This document shows positions 1 through 10,199 of a stretch of 64,000 nt of DNA, piece after piece. Origin of the DNA: Streptomyces asoensis (GTDB lineage: Bacteria > Actinomycetota > Actinomycetes > Streptomycetales > Streptomycetaceae); the NCBI RefSeq assembly GCF_016860545.1, contig NZ_BNEB01000005.1, positions 1,674,001-1,738,000 of the forward strand. Direction: 5' to 3'. A model generated the notes under the pieces. The model saw only the letters and a program-made list of their open reading frames with translations. It made no database searches and was not told where the DNA came from. Every line of letters begins with the position of its first letter. The stretch's first letter is position 1. Made by a program: the position numbers and the translations under genes.

Positions 1-3000
1 GAGGACGAAGGGGCGGACGGTCCGGTCCTCGTGCACGACTTCAGCGACCCGCTGAGCGAGGACGGCACCGAGGGCTGGGACACCCGGTTCCTGGGCGACC
101 TGTACCAAGACCTGAGCGAGACGGCCCGCAAGACGTACGCGCTGCTGCAGACACCGGAGTTCGTGGAGGAGTTCATCCTCGACCGGACGATGCCCCCGGC
201 AGTGCGGGAGTTCGGCTTCGAAGAGCTGAAGATGATCGACCCGACGTGCGGGTCTGGCCACTTCGTGCTCGGCGCATTCCGGCGGCTTGTGCGAATGTGG
301 GCCGAGCAGCGGCCTGAGGTCGGCGCTTACGAGCGGGTTCGAGCAGCTCTGAACTCGGTGCACGGGGTGGACCTCAACCCGTTCGCGGTCGCAGTGGCCC
401 GTTTCCGGCTCCTGGTCGCGGCGATGGCTGCGAGCGGCATCAGGACCTTCGAGGAGGCGCGGCGCTACGAGTGGCCCATCCAGCTCGCAGTCGGCGACTC
501 GCTCATCAAGGACCGGCAGCTGGAACTGCAGTTGGGGCTCGCCCTTGAGGAGGAGGGCGGCAGCGCAGCCGGTGACCCGCTGGCCGACTTTTCGTACGCG
601 ACGGAGGACGTGCACGAGCATCCCGGGATCCTGGAGCAGGAGCGCTACCACGTGGTCGTAGGCAACCCGCCATACATCACGGTCAAGGACAAGCAACTCA
701 ACCAGCTGTACCGGGAGCTGTACGACGCGTGCGCGGGAACATACGCGCTGTCCGTCCCCTTCGCCCAGCGGTTCTTCGAGCTGGCCAAGCGAGGCAGAGC
801 TGACGGAACCGGCTACGGCATGGTCGGTCAGATCACGGCGAACTCGTTCATGAAGCGAGAGTTCGGCACCACGCTCATCGAAGAGTACTTCGCGCACAAG
901 GTCGAGCTGACGGAGGTCATCGACACGTCGGGGGCAGTCATCCCGGGGCATGGGACGCCGACGGTGATTCTCGTCGGGCGACCAAGGGAGGGATCGAAGC
1001 GGCAGGCGACGATCCGGACGGTACGCAGCGTGCAAGGGGAGCCTTCAGCACCGGAGGAGGGGAAGGAAGCGGAGGGGCTGGTGTGGCGGGCGATCGTTGA
1101 GCTGATCGACCGACCGGGGAGCGCGGGACAGTGGGTGTCAGTGGACGACCTGGAGCGAGGTCGGTATTTCGGGAAGCAGCCGTGGATCCTGGCTGATGGC
1201 GGACTGGAGTTGGTTGAAGCCCTGTCAGCGGCGACCGCAAAATCGTTGGTGAATGTCATCGACCCTGGTATCGGTCGCGCCGTCCGCGTAGGCGCCGATA
1301 GCGCCTACGTTAGGCCAAGCCGTCCCACATACCAAACCAGAGCCGACAAGTCGAGCCTCCTTCCCTTTCTGACTGGTGATGTCGTCAGAGATTGGCATGC
1401 CGCGGCAGAGGATTCCATTTGGTTTCCGTATGCGGAGGGAATGAAGACAGAAGAACTTCAAGAGGAACTCTGGCCTTACCGGACGCTCCTCCGGGAGCGA
1501 CGTACCTTCCAGGGGGATATGGCTGCCGCTGGCCTCAACTGGTGGGATTACATGCAATTCACGTCATCGGCATACGCTACACCCCTGTCGGTAATGTTTG
1601 CATTTGTCTCCACCCATAACCACTTCGTTCTGGACCGAGGTGGGAGTGTCTTTAATCGCCACGCACCTGTAATTAAGCTGCGAGACGGGGCGACTGAGCA
1701 GGATCACGTGCGACTGCTCGGGCTGCTCAATAGCTCTACAGCCGGGTTCTGGCTCAAGATGGTCAGCCATGACAAGGGTAGCCAGGGCGTAAACGAGGGC
1801 TACAAGTCACAGGCGTGGGAACGCTTCTACGAGTTCACCGGCAGCAAGGTCGGAGAATTCCCGCTTCCTGCTAAGTACCCCGTCGCCCTCGCTGGGGAGC
1901 TCGATTCGCTTGCCCAGCAACTCGCAGCGACGACCCCCGCTGCCCTCGCTGCCAAGGCCACCCCCCTTGCTCCGACCCTCCGCGCTGCCCAAGCCAGCTA
2001 CGACTCGATTCGCGGCCGCATGATCGCCCTCCAGGAGGAGCTGGACTGGCAGGTGTACTCCCTCTACGACCTTCACTCCGAGGATCTGCGCCTGCCCGAC
2101 ACCTCCGCCGTGCCCGAACTTGCCCTTGGCGAGCGGGCTTTCGAGATTGTGCTCGCTCGGCGGGTTGCGGCCGGTGAGGCCAGTGGCGAGTGGTTCAAGC
2201 GACACGCCTCCACGCCGATCACGGAGATCCCAGCGCACTGGCCCGCCGACTATCAGGCGCTCGTGCGGAGGCGGATCGGGGTCATCGAGTCGAACCGTGC
2301 CATCGGCATGGTGGAGCGTCCCGAGTACAAACGGCGCTGGGCCACTGAGGGTTGGGATGCGATGCGGCAGAAGGCGCTGAAGTCCTGGCTGCTCGACCGG
2401 GTCGAGGACCGCGCGTACTGGTTCGACGCCAATGGCAATCCTACTGTCATCACCCTCGCCCGGCTCTCCGAAACCCTCTCCGCTGACGAGGACTTCACGT
2501 CCGTTGCTGAGCTGTACGCGCCCCGGCAGGACCTCGTGAAGACCGTGCGGGAGCTGCTGTCCGAGGAGCATGTGCCGTTCGTGTCCGCGCTGCGGTACAA
2601 GCCGTCCGGGCTGAAGAAGCGTGCCGACTGGGAACAGGTGTGGAAGTTGCAGCGGGAGGAGGACGCCGCGCCCGACGAGCCCGCCAAGCGGAAGGTCCGT
2701 GAGCGGACGCCCGTGCCGCCGAAGTACACCTCGGCGGACTTCCTGAAGCCGAGCTACTGGCGTGCGCGCGGCAAGCTGGATGTGCCCAAGGAGCGGTTCG
2801 TGTCCTACGGCACGGTCAACGCGCAGTCGCCGGAGCTGTACGGGTGGGCTGGCTGGGATCACCTGGAGCAGGCACTCGCGCTCGCCTCGTACATCCAGCA
2901 GGCTGGGCTCAGCGACGACGACCTCGTGCCTTACCTGGCCGGGCTGCTTGAGCTGCAGCCATGGCTGGAGCAGTGGTATGGCGAATACGACCCCGAGTTC

Positions 3001-3237
3001 GGGGCGTCGCCGGCCGCCGAGATCCTGGCGTTCAGGCAGCAGAAACAGGGCGAGCTCGGGCTGACCGACGATGCACTGCGGGCCTGGCGTCCGTCGGCCG
3101 CCAGCCGTGGACGCGGCGCGTCGAAGGCCGCCACATCGAGGACGCGCACGGGCACGAAGGCCGCCGTCCAGACGTCCATCATCGACGCCGACAACGACAC
3201 CGTCACCGATGCCGTCAGCGGCGCAGAGTCCGCCTGA
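1..3237 (+). CDS. pglX: BREX-2 adenine-specific DNA methyltransferase PglX, 5'-truncated by window
   Basis: This is the SAM-dependent N6-adenine methyltransferase of the type 2 BREX (phage growth limitation) defence system. The reading frame is open to base 1, with ten codons before the GTG at 31, so that GTG is probably internal; family members are about 1200 residues and about 1078 are visible. Counting from codon 31, the SAM-binding motif DPTCGSGHFVLGAF lies near residues 70-83 and the catalytic NPPYI motif near residue 211, which together define an amino-methyltransferase. The long C-terminal part is the PglX-specific target recognition and interaction region. PglY starts 23 bp after the stop, consistent with one operon. 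The kinase gene pglW, usual in this system, would have to lie to the left of the window. Seen: motifs and gene order. Inferred: operon transcription and modification of self DNA. Confidence 0.93.
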   Translation, partial: EDEGADGPVLVHDFSDPLSEDGTEGWDTRFLGDLYQDLSETARKTYALLQTPEFVEEFILDRTMPPAVREFGFEELKMIDPTCGSGHFVLGAFRRLVRMWAEQRPEVGAYERVRAALNSVHGVDLNPFAVAVARFRLLVAAMAASGIRTFEEARRYEWPIQLAVGDSLIKDRQLELQLGLALEEEGGSAAGDPLADFSYATEDVHEHPGILEQERYHVVVGNPPYITVKDKQLNQLYRELYDACAGTYALSVPFAQRFFELAKRGRADGTGYGMVGQITANSFMKREFGTTLIEEYFAHKVELTEVIDTSGAVIPGHGTPTVILVGRPREGSKRQATIRTVRSVQGEPSAPEEGKEAEGLVWRAIVELIDRPGSAGQWVSVDDLERGRYFGKQPWILADGGLELVEALSAATAKSLVNVIDPGIGRAVRVGADSAYVRPSRPTYQTRADKSSLLPFLTGDVVRDWHAAAEDSIWFPYAEGMKTEELQEELWPYRTLLRERRTFQGDMAAAGLNWWDYMQFTSSAYATPLSVMFAFVSTHNHFVLDRGGSVFNRHAPVIKLRDGATEQDHVRLLGLLNSSTAGFWLKMVSHDKGSQGVNEGYKSQAWERFYEFTGSKVGEFPLPAKYPVALAGELDSLAQQLAATTPAALAAKATPLAPTLRAAQASYDSIRGRMIALQEELDWQVYSLYDLHSEDLRLPDTSAVPELALGERAFEIVLARRVAAGEASGEWFKRHASTPITEIPAHWPADYQALVRRRIGVIESNRAIGMVERPEYKRRWATEGWDAMRQKALKSWLLDRVEDRAYWFDANGNPTVITLARLSETLSADEDFTSVAELYAPRQDLVKTVRELLSEEHVPFVSALRYKPSGLKKRADWEQVWKLQREEDAAPDEPAKRKVRERTPVPPKYTSADFLKPSYWRARGKLDVPKERFVSYGTVNAQSPELYGWAGWDHLEQALALASYIQQAGLSDDDLVPYLAGLLELQPWLEQWYGEYDPEFGASPAAEILAFRQQKQGELGLTDDALRAWRPSAASRGRGASKAATSRTRTGTKAAVQTSIIDADNDTVTDAVSGAESA

Positions 3238-3260
3238 GTAGGGCGAGGAGCAGACACACC

Positions 3261-6200
3261 ATGGCGTTCATGAACAGGAACAATCCTCGTCCCGAGGACC
3301 GGCCGCTGCTTCGGGAGCTGATCGACATCCCGGAGTCGGTGTCCACCTCCGACTTCGTGTTGAAGCTGAACGAAGCGGTCACGCCCGAGGGGGCCGAGGC
3401 TGCGCTGAAGGACTACGTCGTCACCGACCGGCTGCTCGGCAACTTCGACGAGGCCCTCGACCTGATCAAGTCCGCGCTGGACAGCCGCTCGTCGAAGGCT
3501 GCCTATCTACATGGCTCGTTCGGTTCCGGTAAGTCGCACTTCATGGCGGTGCTCTACGCGCTGCTGTCGCGGAACCAAGCCGCCCGGGCGCGCCGCGACC
3601 TCGACCCCGTGCGAGCCCGGCACGCCTGGCTGGATGCGGACGGCCGCAAGTTCCTGCTGGTGCCTTACCACATGCTGGGCTCCAAGTCGCTGGAGCAGCG
3701 CGTGCTCGGTAAGTACGTCGAGCATGTACGGAAGCTCCACCCCGGCTGCCCGTTGCCGCAGGTCTACCGGACCGACGGGCTCTTCGAGGACTTCGCCGAG
3801 CAGCGCCGCCGTAACGGCGATGAGCGGGTGATCGCGCAGCTCGCCGATGCCGGCGACGGCCAGGAGGATGAGTGGGGCGACTCCTTCGCCTGGACCACCG
3901 AACTGCTGGATCAGGCGGTGAACGCCCCGGAGGAGCATGAGAACACCAAGGACCTCGACCTGGAGAACCCCTCCACGCCGCGGGAACTGCGGGCCCGGCT
4001 CGTGCAGGACCTCACCCAAACCCTGTTCCCGTCGTTCTCGCGCAACGCCTCGGAAGATGCCGACGGGTTCGTCTCGCTGGACAAGGGGCTCGGCATCATC
4101 GCCGTGCACGCCAAGTCCCTTGGCTATGACGGGCTCGTCCTCTTCATGGACGAGCTGATCCTGTGGCTGGCCTCCCGCATCCACGACCAGAAGTTCGTCT
4201 CCCGCGAAGCCGACAAGATCACGAATTTTGTGGAGGGCGGCGACGAACGGCGCGCCATCCCGGTGCTGTCCTTCATCGCCCGCCAGCGCGACTTGCGTGA
4301 GCTGGTCGGCGAGGAGATGTCAGGGGCCGCCGAGGCCGCCGTCCAGGACAGTCTGAAGCTCAGCGGCGGGCGCTTCGACAAGATCGTCCTGGAGGACCGC
4401 AACCTCCCGCAGATCGCGCAGGCCCGCCTGCTCAAGCCCACCAGCCCGGAGGCCGATGCGAAGGTGGAGGCTGCGTTCGCCGAGGCCAAGAGGCTCGGCC
4501 CGGACGTGTGGGACACCCTTCTCGGCCATGACAAGTCCACCACCGGCGCGGACGAGGGCGCGTTCAGGCGGACGTACCCGTTCCCGCCGGCGTTCATGGA
4601 TACCCTGGTACACATCTCCGCGGCCCTGCAGCGCTCCCGCACCGGTCTGAAGCTGATGAGCCAGCTGCTCGTCGACCACCGCGACGACTGGCGGCTCGGG
4701 CAGCTTGTGCCGTTGGGTGATCTCTACCCGGCGATCGCGGGCGGCGGCGACAAGGCGTTCAGCGGGGAGACCAGTGTTCATTTCGAGGCTGCCGACAAGC
4801 TGTACCGGGACAAGCTGCGCCCGTACCTGCTGAAGACCAACCAGGTCACCGAGGACCAGGTCGAGGCGTACCGGCGCCGCCCCGAGACACTCGGCGACCC
4901 GCAACTCGCTGCACGCTGCCGCGATTTCACCGGTGACAGCCGACTGCTGCAGACCCTGCTGCTGTCTGCGCTCGCGCCCAGTGTGCCCGCGCTGGCCGAC
5001 CTCACCCTGGCGCGGCTGCATGCCCTCAACCACGGCTCCATCACTACCCGCATCGCGGGGACCGAGGTCGGCCGGCTTGAGCAGAAGGCGAAGGAGTGGG
5101 CGGCGACCTTCCCTGAGATAAAGGTGACGGGTACCGGGCCGGGGGCGGTGGTGCGACTGGAACTCACCGGTGTCGATCTGGACGCCGTCCTCGCCAACGC
5201 CCAGGTCCACAACAACCAGAACAACCGGCGTGCCAAGATGCGCGGCCTGCTCAAGGAGGCGCTCGGCGTCAGCGACGGGCCTGGCGGCTTCGACGCGTAC
5301 GACGTGCTCAACCTGGTGTGGAAGGGCACCGAACGGCAGGTCGAGGTGGTCTTCGGTAACGTCGCCGATGTCGACTCGCTGCCCGAGGCGACCCTGCGGC
5401 CGAGCCAGGAGGACGCCTGGCGGCTCATTGTCGACTTCCCCTATGACGAGGGCGAGTTCGGGCCGATGGATGACCTGCAGCGGCTGCGCGCCCTGCGGGA
5501 GAAGCCGGGCGGTGACGCACGCACCCTGGCCTGGCTGCCCACCCACCTGACCGATGCTTCCCGCGGCGACTTCGAGCGCCTCGTCGTCATCGACAAGGCC
5601 CTCGCTGACGAGACCCGCTTCGACTCCGACTTCGCGCGCAGCCTCAACGCGGACGACAAAGAGCGTGCCAAGGGCATGCTCCAGTCGCAGCTCCTCATCC
5701 TCACCGAGCGCGTCAGCCAGGCGTTGCGGCAGGCGTACGGGCTCACGCAGAAGCAGGAAGGGGTCGTCGACCTCAGCTTCGACACCCACCTGGTCGCCCA
5801 GCAGGACGTGCCCGAGCTGCGGCTTCCGCTCGGCGCGACACTGGATACCGCCGCCCGTGACCTGGCCGGCAAGCTGCTCGCCCACCAGTACCCCGCCCAC
5901 CCCGACCTGGACCCGGACGGCACTGGCAGGCCCGTGAAGCCTGCCGAAATCAAGACCGTCTTCGAGTACGTCCGCAAGGCCGCCGAGAACCGTGACGGCC
6001 AGACCGAGGTCGACTCCAAGGACCGCAAGACCATGGCGCGGATCGCGGGTGGCCTCGGGCTCGGCGCGATGCGGGAGGCGTACTACCGGCAGTCCACCGC
6101 CTGGTCCGACCACTTCAACGACCAAGCCCGCCGGAACGGCACCGCCGAGCCGACCCTGGTCAAGCTCTCCGACTGGTGCGACCTTCCCGAGCCGCGCGGA

Positions 6201-7160
6201 CTGCCCGAGCCGCTGCGCCGGCTGCTCGCCGCCGCGTACGCGGAGATGACCGACCGGGTATGGGTGCGCGGCGGCGTCCCCATCGAACCCGCGCCCGCAC
6301 CGCACGAGCTGAAGCCGGACTACGCCCTGCGTGAGCAGCAACTGCCCACGGAGAGCGACTGGGCAGAGGCGCGCAAGCGGTTCGAGACCATGCTCGGCGA
6401 CCAGGCGCCGCAACTGCGGCGCGGCCGGATCGTCAACCAGTTCGCCGCACAGATCAAGCACGCCGCCGCCTCACTCGGCCAGGACGCCGGACGGCTCGTC
6501 GGGGAGTTGGAGAAGCACCGTGCCTTCCTCCAGTTGAACGACGACTCCCCCCGCCTCGTTCTTGCCCGGCGGGCGCAGGAGCTGGTCAAGGAGGTGACGG
6601 AAGGGGGCATCGAGGCGAAGACCGTCGTGGACCGGCTCGCCCGCTTCCCTCTCGGCGACTTTTCCGCACACCGGTACGGCATGTCGTTGAAGAGCGCCGG
6701 GAAGGTCGCCAGCGCGCTGCAGAACACCAGCTGGGACCAGCTGAGCCTGGCCGACACCCTCGGCGTGGACGGAGCGGCCGTCCTGGAGCGGGTGCGGGAT
6801 GCTGCTGATGGCGACCCGGGTGATTACCCCGACCTGCCGGGCGTGCTGCACGCCAGCGGCCGGGAAGTGCTGTCCCTGCTGAGGTCTCGCCAGAGCACGG
6901 CCGAGCGCCCCCAGCCGTCGCCCACTCCCCCGCCGAGCTCCGACAGCGTGGACCTGAACGGTGGATCCGCCCACCCGCAGGTGCTGCCGGAGCCGCCGCA
7001 GCAGCCGGGGCCGCGCACACCCTCGCGGTCCGTGGCCCGCTCCGGCGGCGGGCGGACTACCGCCGCCCGGGCCGCCGCCGAACTGCAGGCGGAGATCGCG
7101 GCGCTCGCGGCCGAGCACCCGAACGCCACCGTCGAGGTCACCTGGAAGGTCGTCGACTGA
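3261..7160 (+). CDS. pglY: BREX-2 ATPase PglY
   Basis: This is the large P-loop ATPase of type 2 BREX, 1299 residues, the usual PglY size. The frame is open back to 2961, but the ATG at 3261 starts a typical PglY N-terminus (MAFMNRNNPRPEDRPLLREL) and has a purine-rich GGCGAGGAG upstream, so I use it. The Walker A motif GSFGSGKSH lies near residues 85-93 and an acidic stretch (LVLFMDELILWL) near residue 295 may be Walker B. The last 100 residues are a low-complexity Pro/Ser/Ala linker followed by a short helix. The stop overlaps the pglZ start by one base (TGATG), indicating translational coupling. PglY probably works with PglZ in the block to phage replication; the mechanism is not settled in the literature. 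Confidence 0.93.
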   Translation: MAFMNRNNPRPEDRPLLRELIDIPESVSTSDFVLKLNEAVTPEGAEAALKDYVVTDRLLGNFDEALDLIKSALDSRSSKAAYLHGSFGSGKSHFMAVLYALLSRNQAARARRDLDPVRARHAWLDADGRKFLLVPYHMLGSKSLEQRVLGKYVEHVRKLHPGCPLPQVYRTDGLFEDFAEQRRRNGDERVIAQLADAGDGQEDEWGDSFAWTTELLDQAVNAPEEHENTKDLDLENPSTPRELRARLVQDLTQTLFPSFSRNASEDADGFVSLDKGLGIIAVHAKSLGYDGLVLFMDELILWLASRIHDQKFVSREADKITNFVEGGDERRAIPVLSFIARQRDLRELVGEEMSGAAEAAVQDSLKLSGGRFDKIVLEDRNLPQIAQARLLKPTSPEADAKVEAAFAEAKRLGPDVWDTLLGHDKSTTGADEGAFRRTYPFPPAFMDTLVHISAALQRSRTGLKLMSQLLVDHRDDWRLGQLVPLGDLYPAIAGGGDKAFSGETSVHFEAADKLYRDKLRPYLLKTNQVTEDQVEAYRRRPETLGDPQLAARCRDFTGDSRLLQTLLLSALAPSVPALADLTLARLHALNHGSITTRIAGTEVGRLEQKAKEWAATFPEIKVTGTGPGAVVRLELTGVDLDAVLANAQVHNNQNNRRAKMRGLLKEALGVSDGPGGFDAYDVLNLVWKGTERQVEVVFGNVADVDSLPEATLRPSQEDAWRLIVDFPYDEGEFGPMDDLQRLRALREKPGGDARTLAWLPTHLTDASRGDFERLVVIDKALADETRFDSDFARSLNADDKERAKGMLQSQLLILTERVSQALRQAYGLTQKQEGVVDLSFDTHLVAQQDVPELRLPLGATLDTAARDLAGKLLAHQYPAHPDLDPDGTGRPVKPAEIKTVFEYVRKAAENRDGQTEVDSKDRKTMARIAGGLGLGAMREAYYRQSTAWSDHFNDQARRNGTAEPTLVKLSDWCDLPEPRGLPEPLRRLLAAAYAEMTDRVWVRGGVPIEPAPAPHELKPDYALREQQLPTESDWAEARKRFETMLGDQAPQLRRGRIVNQFAAQIKHAAASLGQDAGRLVGELEKHRAFLQLNDDSPRLVLARRAQELVKEVTEGGIEAKTVVDRLARFPLGDFSAHRYGMSLKSAGKVASALQNTSWDQLSLADTLGVDGAAVLERVRDAADGDPGDYPDLPGVLHASGREVLSLLRSRQSTAERPQPSPTPPPSSDSVDLNGGSAHPQVLPEPPQQPGPRTPSRSVARSGGGRTTAARAAAELQAEIAALAAEHPNATVEVTWKVVD

Positions 7161-10078
7161 TGTCCGACACGGTCACCACAGCCCCCGCGACCGCCGGCCC
7201 CGCCCGGCTGTCGGCAGGAACCGTCCGTCAGTACCTCGCCGCCCGCAGTCGGCTCGGTGACGGCACGGTCCGCGTACTGCTGCTGCGGGCCGCTCCCGTC
7301 TGGGACGGGCCCGCCGTGCAGCGTACGGCGAGCGGGCTGCAGGCGCGGGTGGTCGTCGCGCCCTCGGTGCTGGCCGTGCACGAGCAGATCCTGGGCCACC
7401 TCGACGCGCCGACTCCTCCCGACCCCAAAGTCCTGGTCGTCCTCACCGACCGCGAGGACACCGACCTGGACCCCGGGCTGCTCGCCCGCGTCTACGGCGG
7501 AAGGATCCGGTCCGTCGACAATTGGGAGGTCGTGCAGGAGGCGTTCGACGCGCGCGGTCTCGACGGGCGGCTGCGGAGGGAGACCTGGGCGGCCGAAGCG
7601 CTCCTTGACGCGGCGGCCAGCCGCGGTTGGCCCTCGCTCGGCAAGGGACTGCTCTCCCGAGACGAGGCCCTCACCCGGCTGGCCCGGCGTCGGCTCCGGC
7701 TCGGCCGCCGTGACACGGACGCGTTGGGCGGGCCGGCCGCACACGACGACGGGGACCGCATCGACCCCATCACCCTGTTCCGGTGGACCCACATCCCCGG
7801 CAGCCCCAACCTCCTGCGCGACCTGCGCGGACCGGAACGGGCCGGCCTGGCCCGCTTCCTCGCCGAACCCGAACAGGCCGGCTCCACCGGAAAGATCATT
7901 ACCGCCCTGGTAGACGCCGACCACGGGGCGGACGCAGCCGCCTACGCGGTCGTCTGCGCGGCTCTGTGGGGGCACGCGGAGGCCGACCACGACCTGTACC
8001 GGGCGCGCGGGCGCGCCGAGCGATGGCTCGGTGACCAGCCCCCCGCCCAGGGTGACGACCTCGACCGACTCCTTACCTCCTTCGGGCAAAGCGGTGAGGC
8101 GTACGTCCGCGGCCTCGTCGACCGGGGCGAACACCGGCTCGCCGACCCGGTCCTGAGCAGGGCCGCACAGCTCGTCACACAGTTCGGGGCGCAGACCGCC
8201 GCCGCTGCCAGTCCGCTGCTCGCCGCCGGACTCGATGCCCGCTTCACCGCCGCGGGCCGCGCCCTCGCCGACGGCGGTCCCGAGACGGTCACGGCTGCCA
8301 TCACCGCGCTGGCCGAACACGCCCTGGCCGTCGACGGCGCCACCCAGGCCCGTATTGAACGGGTACGGATGGCAGGGCGGCTGCGGCGGTGGCTGGCGTC
8401 CCAGCCTGAAGTCGACATCGCCTCGGTGGCAGACGGCGCCGACCGCCAGATCCGCGAACTCGGCTGGGTAGACCGAGCCTTGGAACACCTGGACGCGGGC
8501 GGCGACGCAGATGACGCACTCGCCAACGCCTACAGCCGGATCGGTGAGCAGGTGCGCAGCAAACGTCGTGAGCTGGACCGCGCGTTCTCCGAGCGGCTCG
8601 CGGTGTGGACCGCAGATGGCACCGCCCCCGGCGCCATGCTCACCGTCGAAAGCTTCCTGGACCGGGTCGTCGCGCCCGTCGTGGACTGTCCCGGCCGACG
8701 GGTCCTGCTCCTCCTCATCGACGGAATGAGTGCGGCGATCGCAGCCGAACTGGGTGAGGAACTGCACGCACACTGGTCCGAGTTCGACCCGCTGCAGGTC
8801 GCGACCGGAGCCCCGGTGAGGCGTGCCGTGGCCGCTGCGCTGCCCACTCTCACCACCGTTTCCCGCACCTCGCTGTTCGCCGGCACCCTGATGAAGGGCG
8901 ACCAGAACGACGAGAAGCGGCTCTTCCCTCAGCACCCGTGCTGGAAGGGGGCCCCTGCGGCTGTCTTCCACAAGGACGATCTGCGCAGCCCCGACACCGG
9001 CTCGCCCTTCTCCACCGCCCTGACTGAAGCGCTCGCCGACGAGCGCACCCATGTCGCGGTCGTCCTCAACACCGTCGACGACCGGCTCGCCAAGGAGCAG
9101 AAGCTCGGCGACGGCGCTTGGGAGATCAAGGAGATCGGCGGCCTGGAACCGCTGCTGCGGGCCGCCCGCGCCAACGACATGACCGTGCTCCTCACCTCCG
9201 ACCACGGCCATGTGGTCGAGCGACGCGGCAGCAAGATCGACACGGCCGCCGGCGCCATAGGGTCGGCCCGTCACCGCGCCCCCGGCGGACCCGTCGCACC
9301 GGCCGAAATTGAGCTGTCCGGACCACGGGTGGTCTGGCCGGAGCCCGGATCGCGGATCGTCGCGCTGCGGGACCACGACGCCCGGTACACCGCGCTCAAG
9401 GCGGGCTACCACGGCGGGGCAACCCTCGCCGAGTTCACCATCCCCCTCCTCGCCCTACTGCCGTTCGGCGCGGAGCCACCTACGGGGTGGCGGGAGCTGG
9501 GCGACCTTACGCCCGGATGGTGGGAGCAGGACAACGACGCCACCACCGGACTCGAGGCCGAGACGAAGGCCGGAGCCGATGCCATCGCGGCACCCGAGGC
9601 CACCGCTGCACGCCCAAGCCGCAAGCAGGCCAAGAAGTCAGCCCCGCCCGTGACAGAGGGCGCTATCAGTCTCTTCGGCGAGGACGAGGTCGCACCCTCC
9701 GCACCACAGGAACCTGTCGCCCCTGTAGTGAAGCCTGCGGCCGTGCCCGTCTCCGATCAAACAGAGGACCCTGCCACCGCACTGGTGAATCGCCTCATGG
9801 CCACCGAGCTGTACCAGGAACAGCTGGCACTGCTCGCCCGTGTGCCACGCGACAAGGCGGTTCTGCCGAAGGCTCTGGCCGCGCTGGTCGAAGCGGGCAC
9901 CTTGCCCATGACCGCCCTGGCCGAACGCGCCGGCCAGCCCGCCACCCGAGCCCCTGGCCTCGCCGCGACCCTGGCCCAGCTTCTCAACTATGACGGCGCC
10001 CAGATCCTGGAAATTCTCCCCGACAACCGCACCCTGCGCCTGCACCGGGGCCAGCTGATCGAGCAGTTCGGACTGTGA
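7160..10078 (+). CDS. pglZ: BREX-2 alkaline-phosphatase-fold protein PglZ
   Basis: PglZ is the signature protein of all BREX types and carries an alkaline-phosphatase-like metal-binding core. The product is 972 residues. The nucleophile-side strand LLLLIDGMSAAI lies near residues 514-525 and the metal-ligand motif TSDHGHV near 678, in the order expected of the PglZ domain. A Pro/Ala-rich linker near residues 800-880 separates the core from a C-terminal helical domain. The ATG overlaps the pglY stop, so the two genes are coupled. In BREX, PglZ associates with PglX; whether it hydrolyses a phosphoester in vivo is unresolved. Nothing suggests damage to this copy. Confidence 0.93.
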   Translation: MSDTVTTAPATAGPARLSAGTVRQYLAARSRLGDGTVRVLLLRAAPVWDGPAVQRTASGLQARVVVAPSVLAVHEQILGHLDAPTPPDPKVLVVLTDREDTDLDPGLLARVYGGRIRSVDNWEVVQEAFDARGLDGRLRRETWAAEALLDAAASRGWPSLGKGLLSRDEALTRLARRRLRLGRRDTDALGGPAAHDDGDRIDPITLFRWTHIPGSPNLLRDLRGPERAGLARFLAEPEQAGSTGKIITALVDADHGADAAAYAVVCAALWGHAEADHDLYRARGRAERWLGDQPPAQGDDLDRLLTSFGQSGEAYVRGLVDRGEHRLADPVLSRAAQLVTQFGAQTAAAASPLLAAGLDARFTAAGRALADGGPETVTAAITALAEHALAVDGATQARIERVRMAGRLRRWLASQPEVDIASVADGADRQIRELGWVDRALEHLDAGGDADDALANAYSRIGEQVRSKRRELDRAFSERLAVWTADGTAPGAMLTVESFLDRVVAPVVDCPGRRVLLLLIDGMSAAIAAELGEELHAHWSEFDPLQVATGAPVRRAVAAALPTLTTVSRTSLFAGTLMKGDQNDEKRLFPQHPCWKGAPAAVFHKDDLRSPDTGSPFSTALTEALADERTHVAVVLNTVDDRLAKEQKLGDGAWEIKEIGGLEPLLRAARANDMTVLLTSDHGHVVERRGSKIDTAAGAIGSARHRAPGGPVAPAEIELSGPRVVWPEPGSRIVALRDHDARYTALKAGYHGGATLAEFTIPLLALLPFGAEPPTGWRELGDLTPGWWEQDNDATTGLEAETKAGADAIAAPEATAARPSRKQAKKSAPPVTEGAISLFGEDEVAPSAPQEPVAPVVKPAAVPVSDQTEDPATALVNRLMATELYQEQLALLARVPRDKAVLPKALAALVEAGTLPMTALAERAGQPATRAPGLAATLAQLLNYDGAQILEILPDNRTLRLHRGQLIEQFGL

Positions 10079-10199
10079 ACCGGGGGTCTGCGGCCATGCC
10101 GGGCGGTGCAGTCGGCCCGCCCGGCCGCTCCGGGCACCGGCGGCGCGGTGCACGCACGGGTGTCCGGCCAGGTGGGCAGCCGGATGGGAGACTATTCGG

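Noticed and set aside
2961..3260. N-terminal extension of pglY overlapping pglX
   Set aside because: Arg/Gly-rich junk; PglY proteins begin at the ATG at 3261.
4320..6461. Long open frame on the - strand inside pglY
   Set aside because: It is a mirror of the GC-rich codon bias of pglY; the sequence is Gly/Val/Leu/Arg-rich with no motif.
6824..9412. Long open frame on the - strand across pglY/pglZ
   Set aside because: Antisense to two well-supported genes, with low-complexity Gly/Arg composition.
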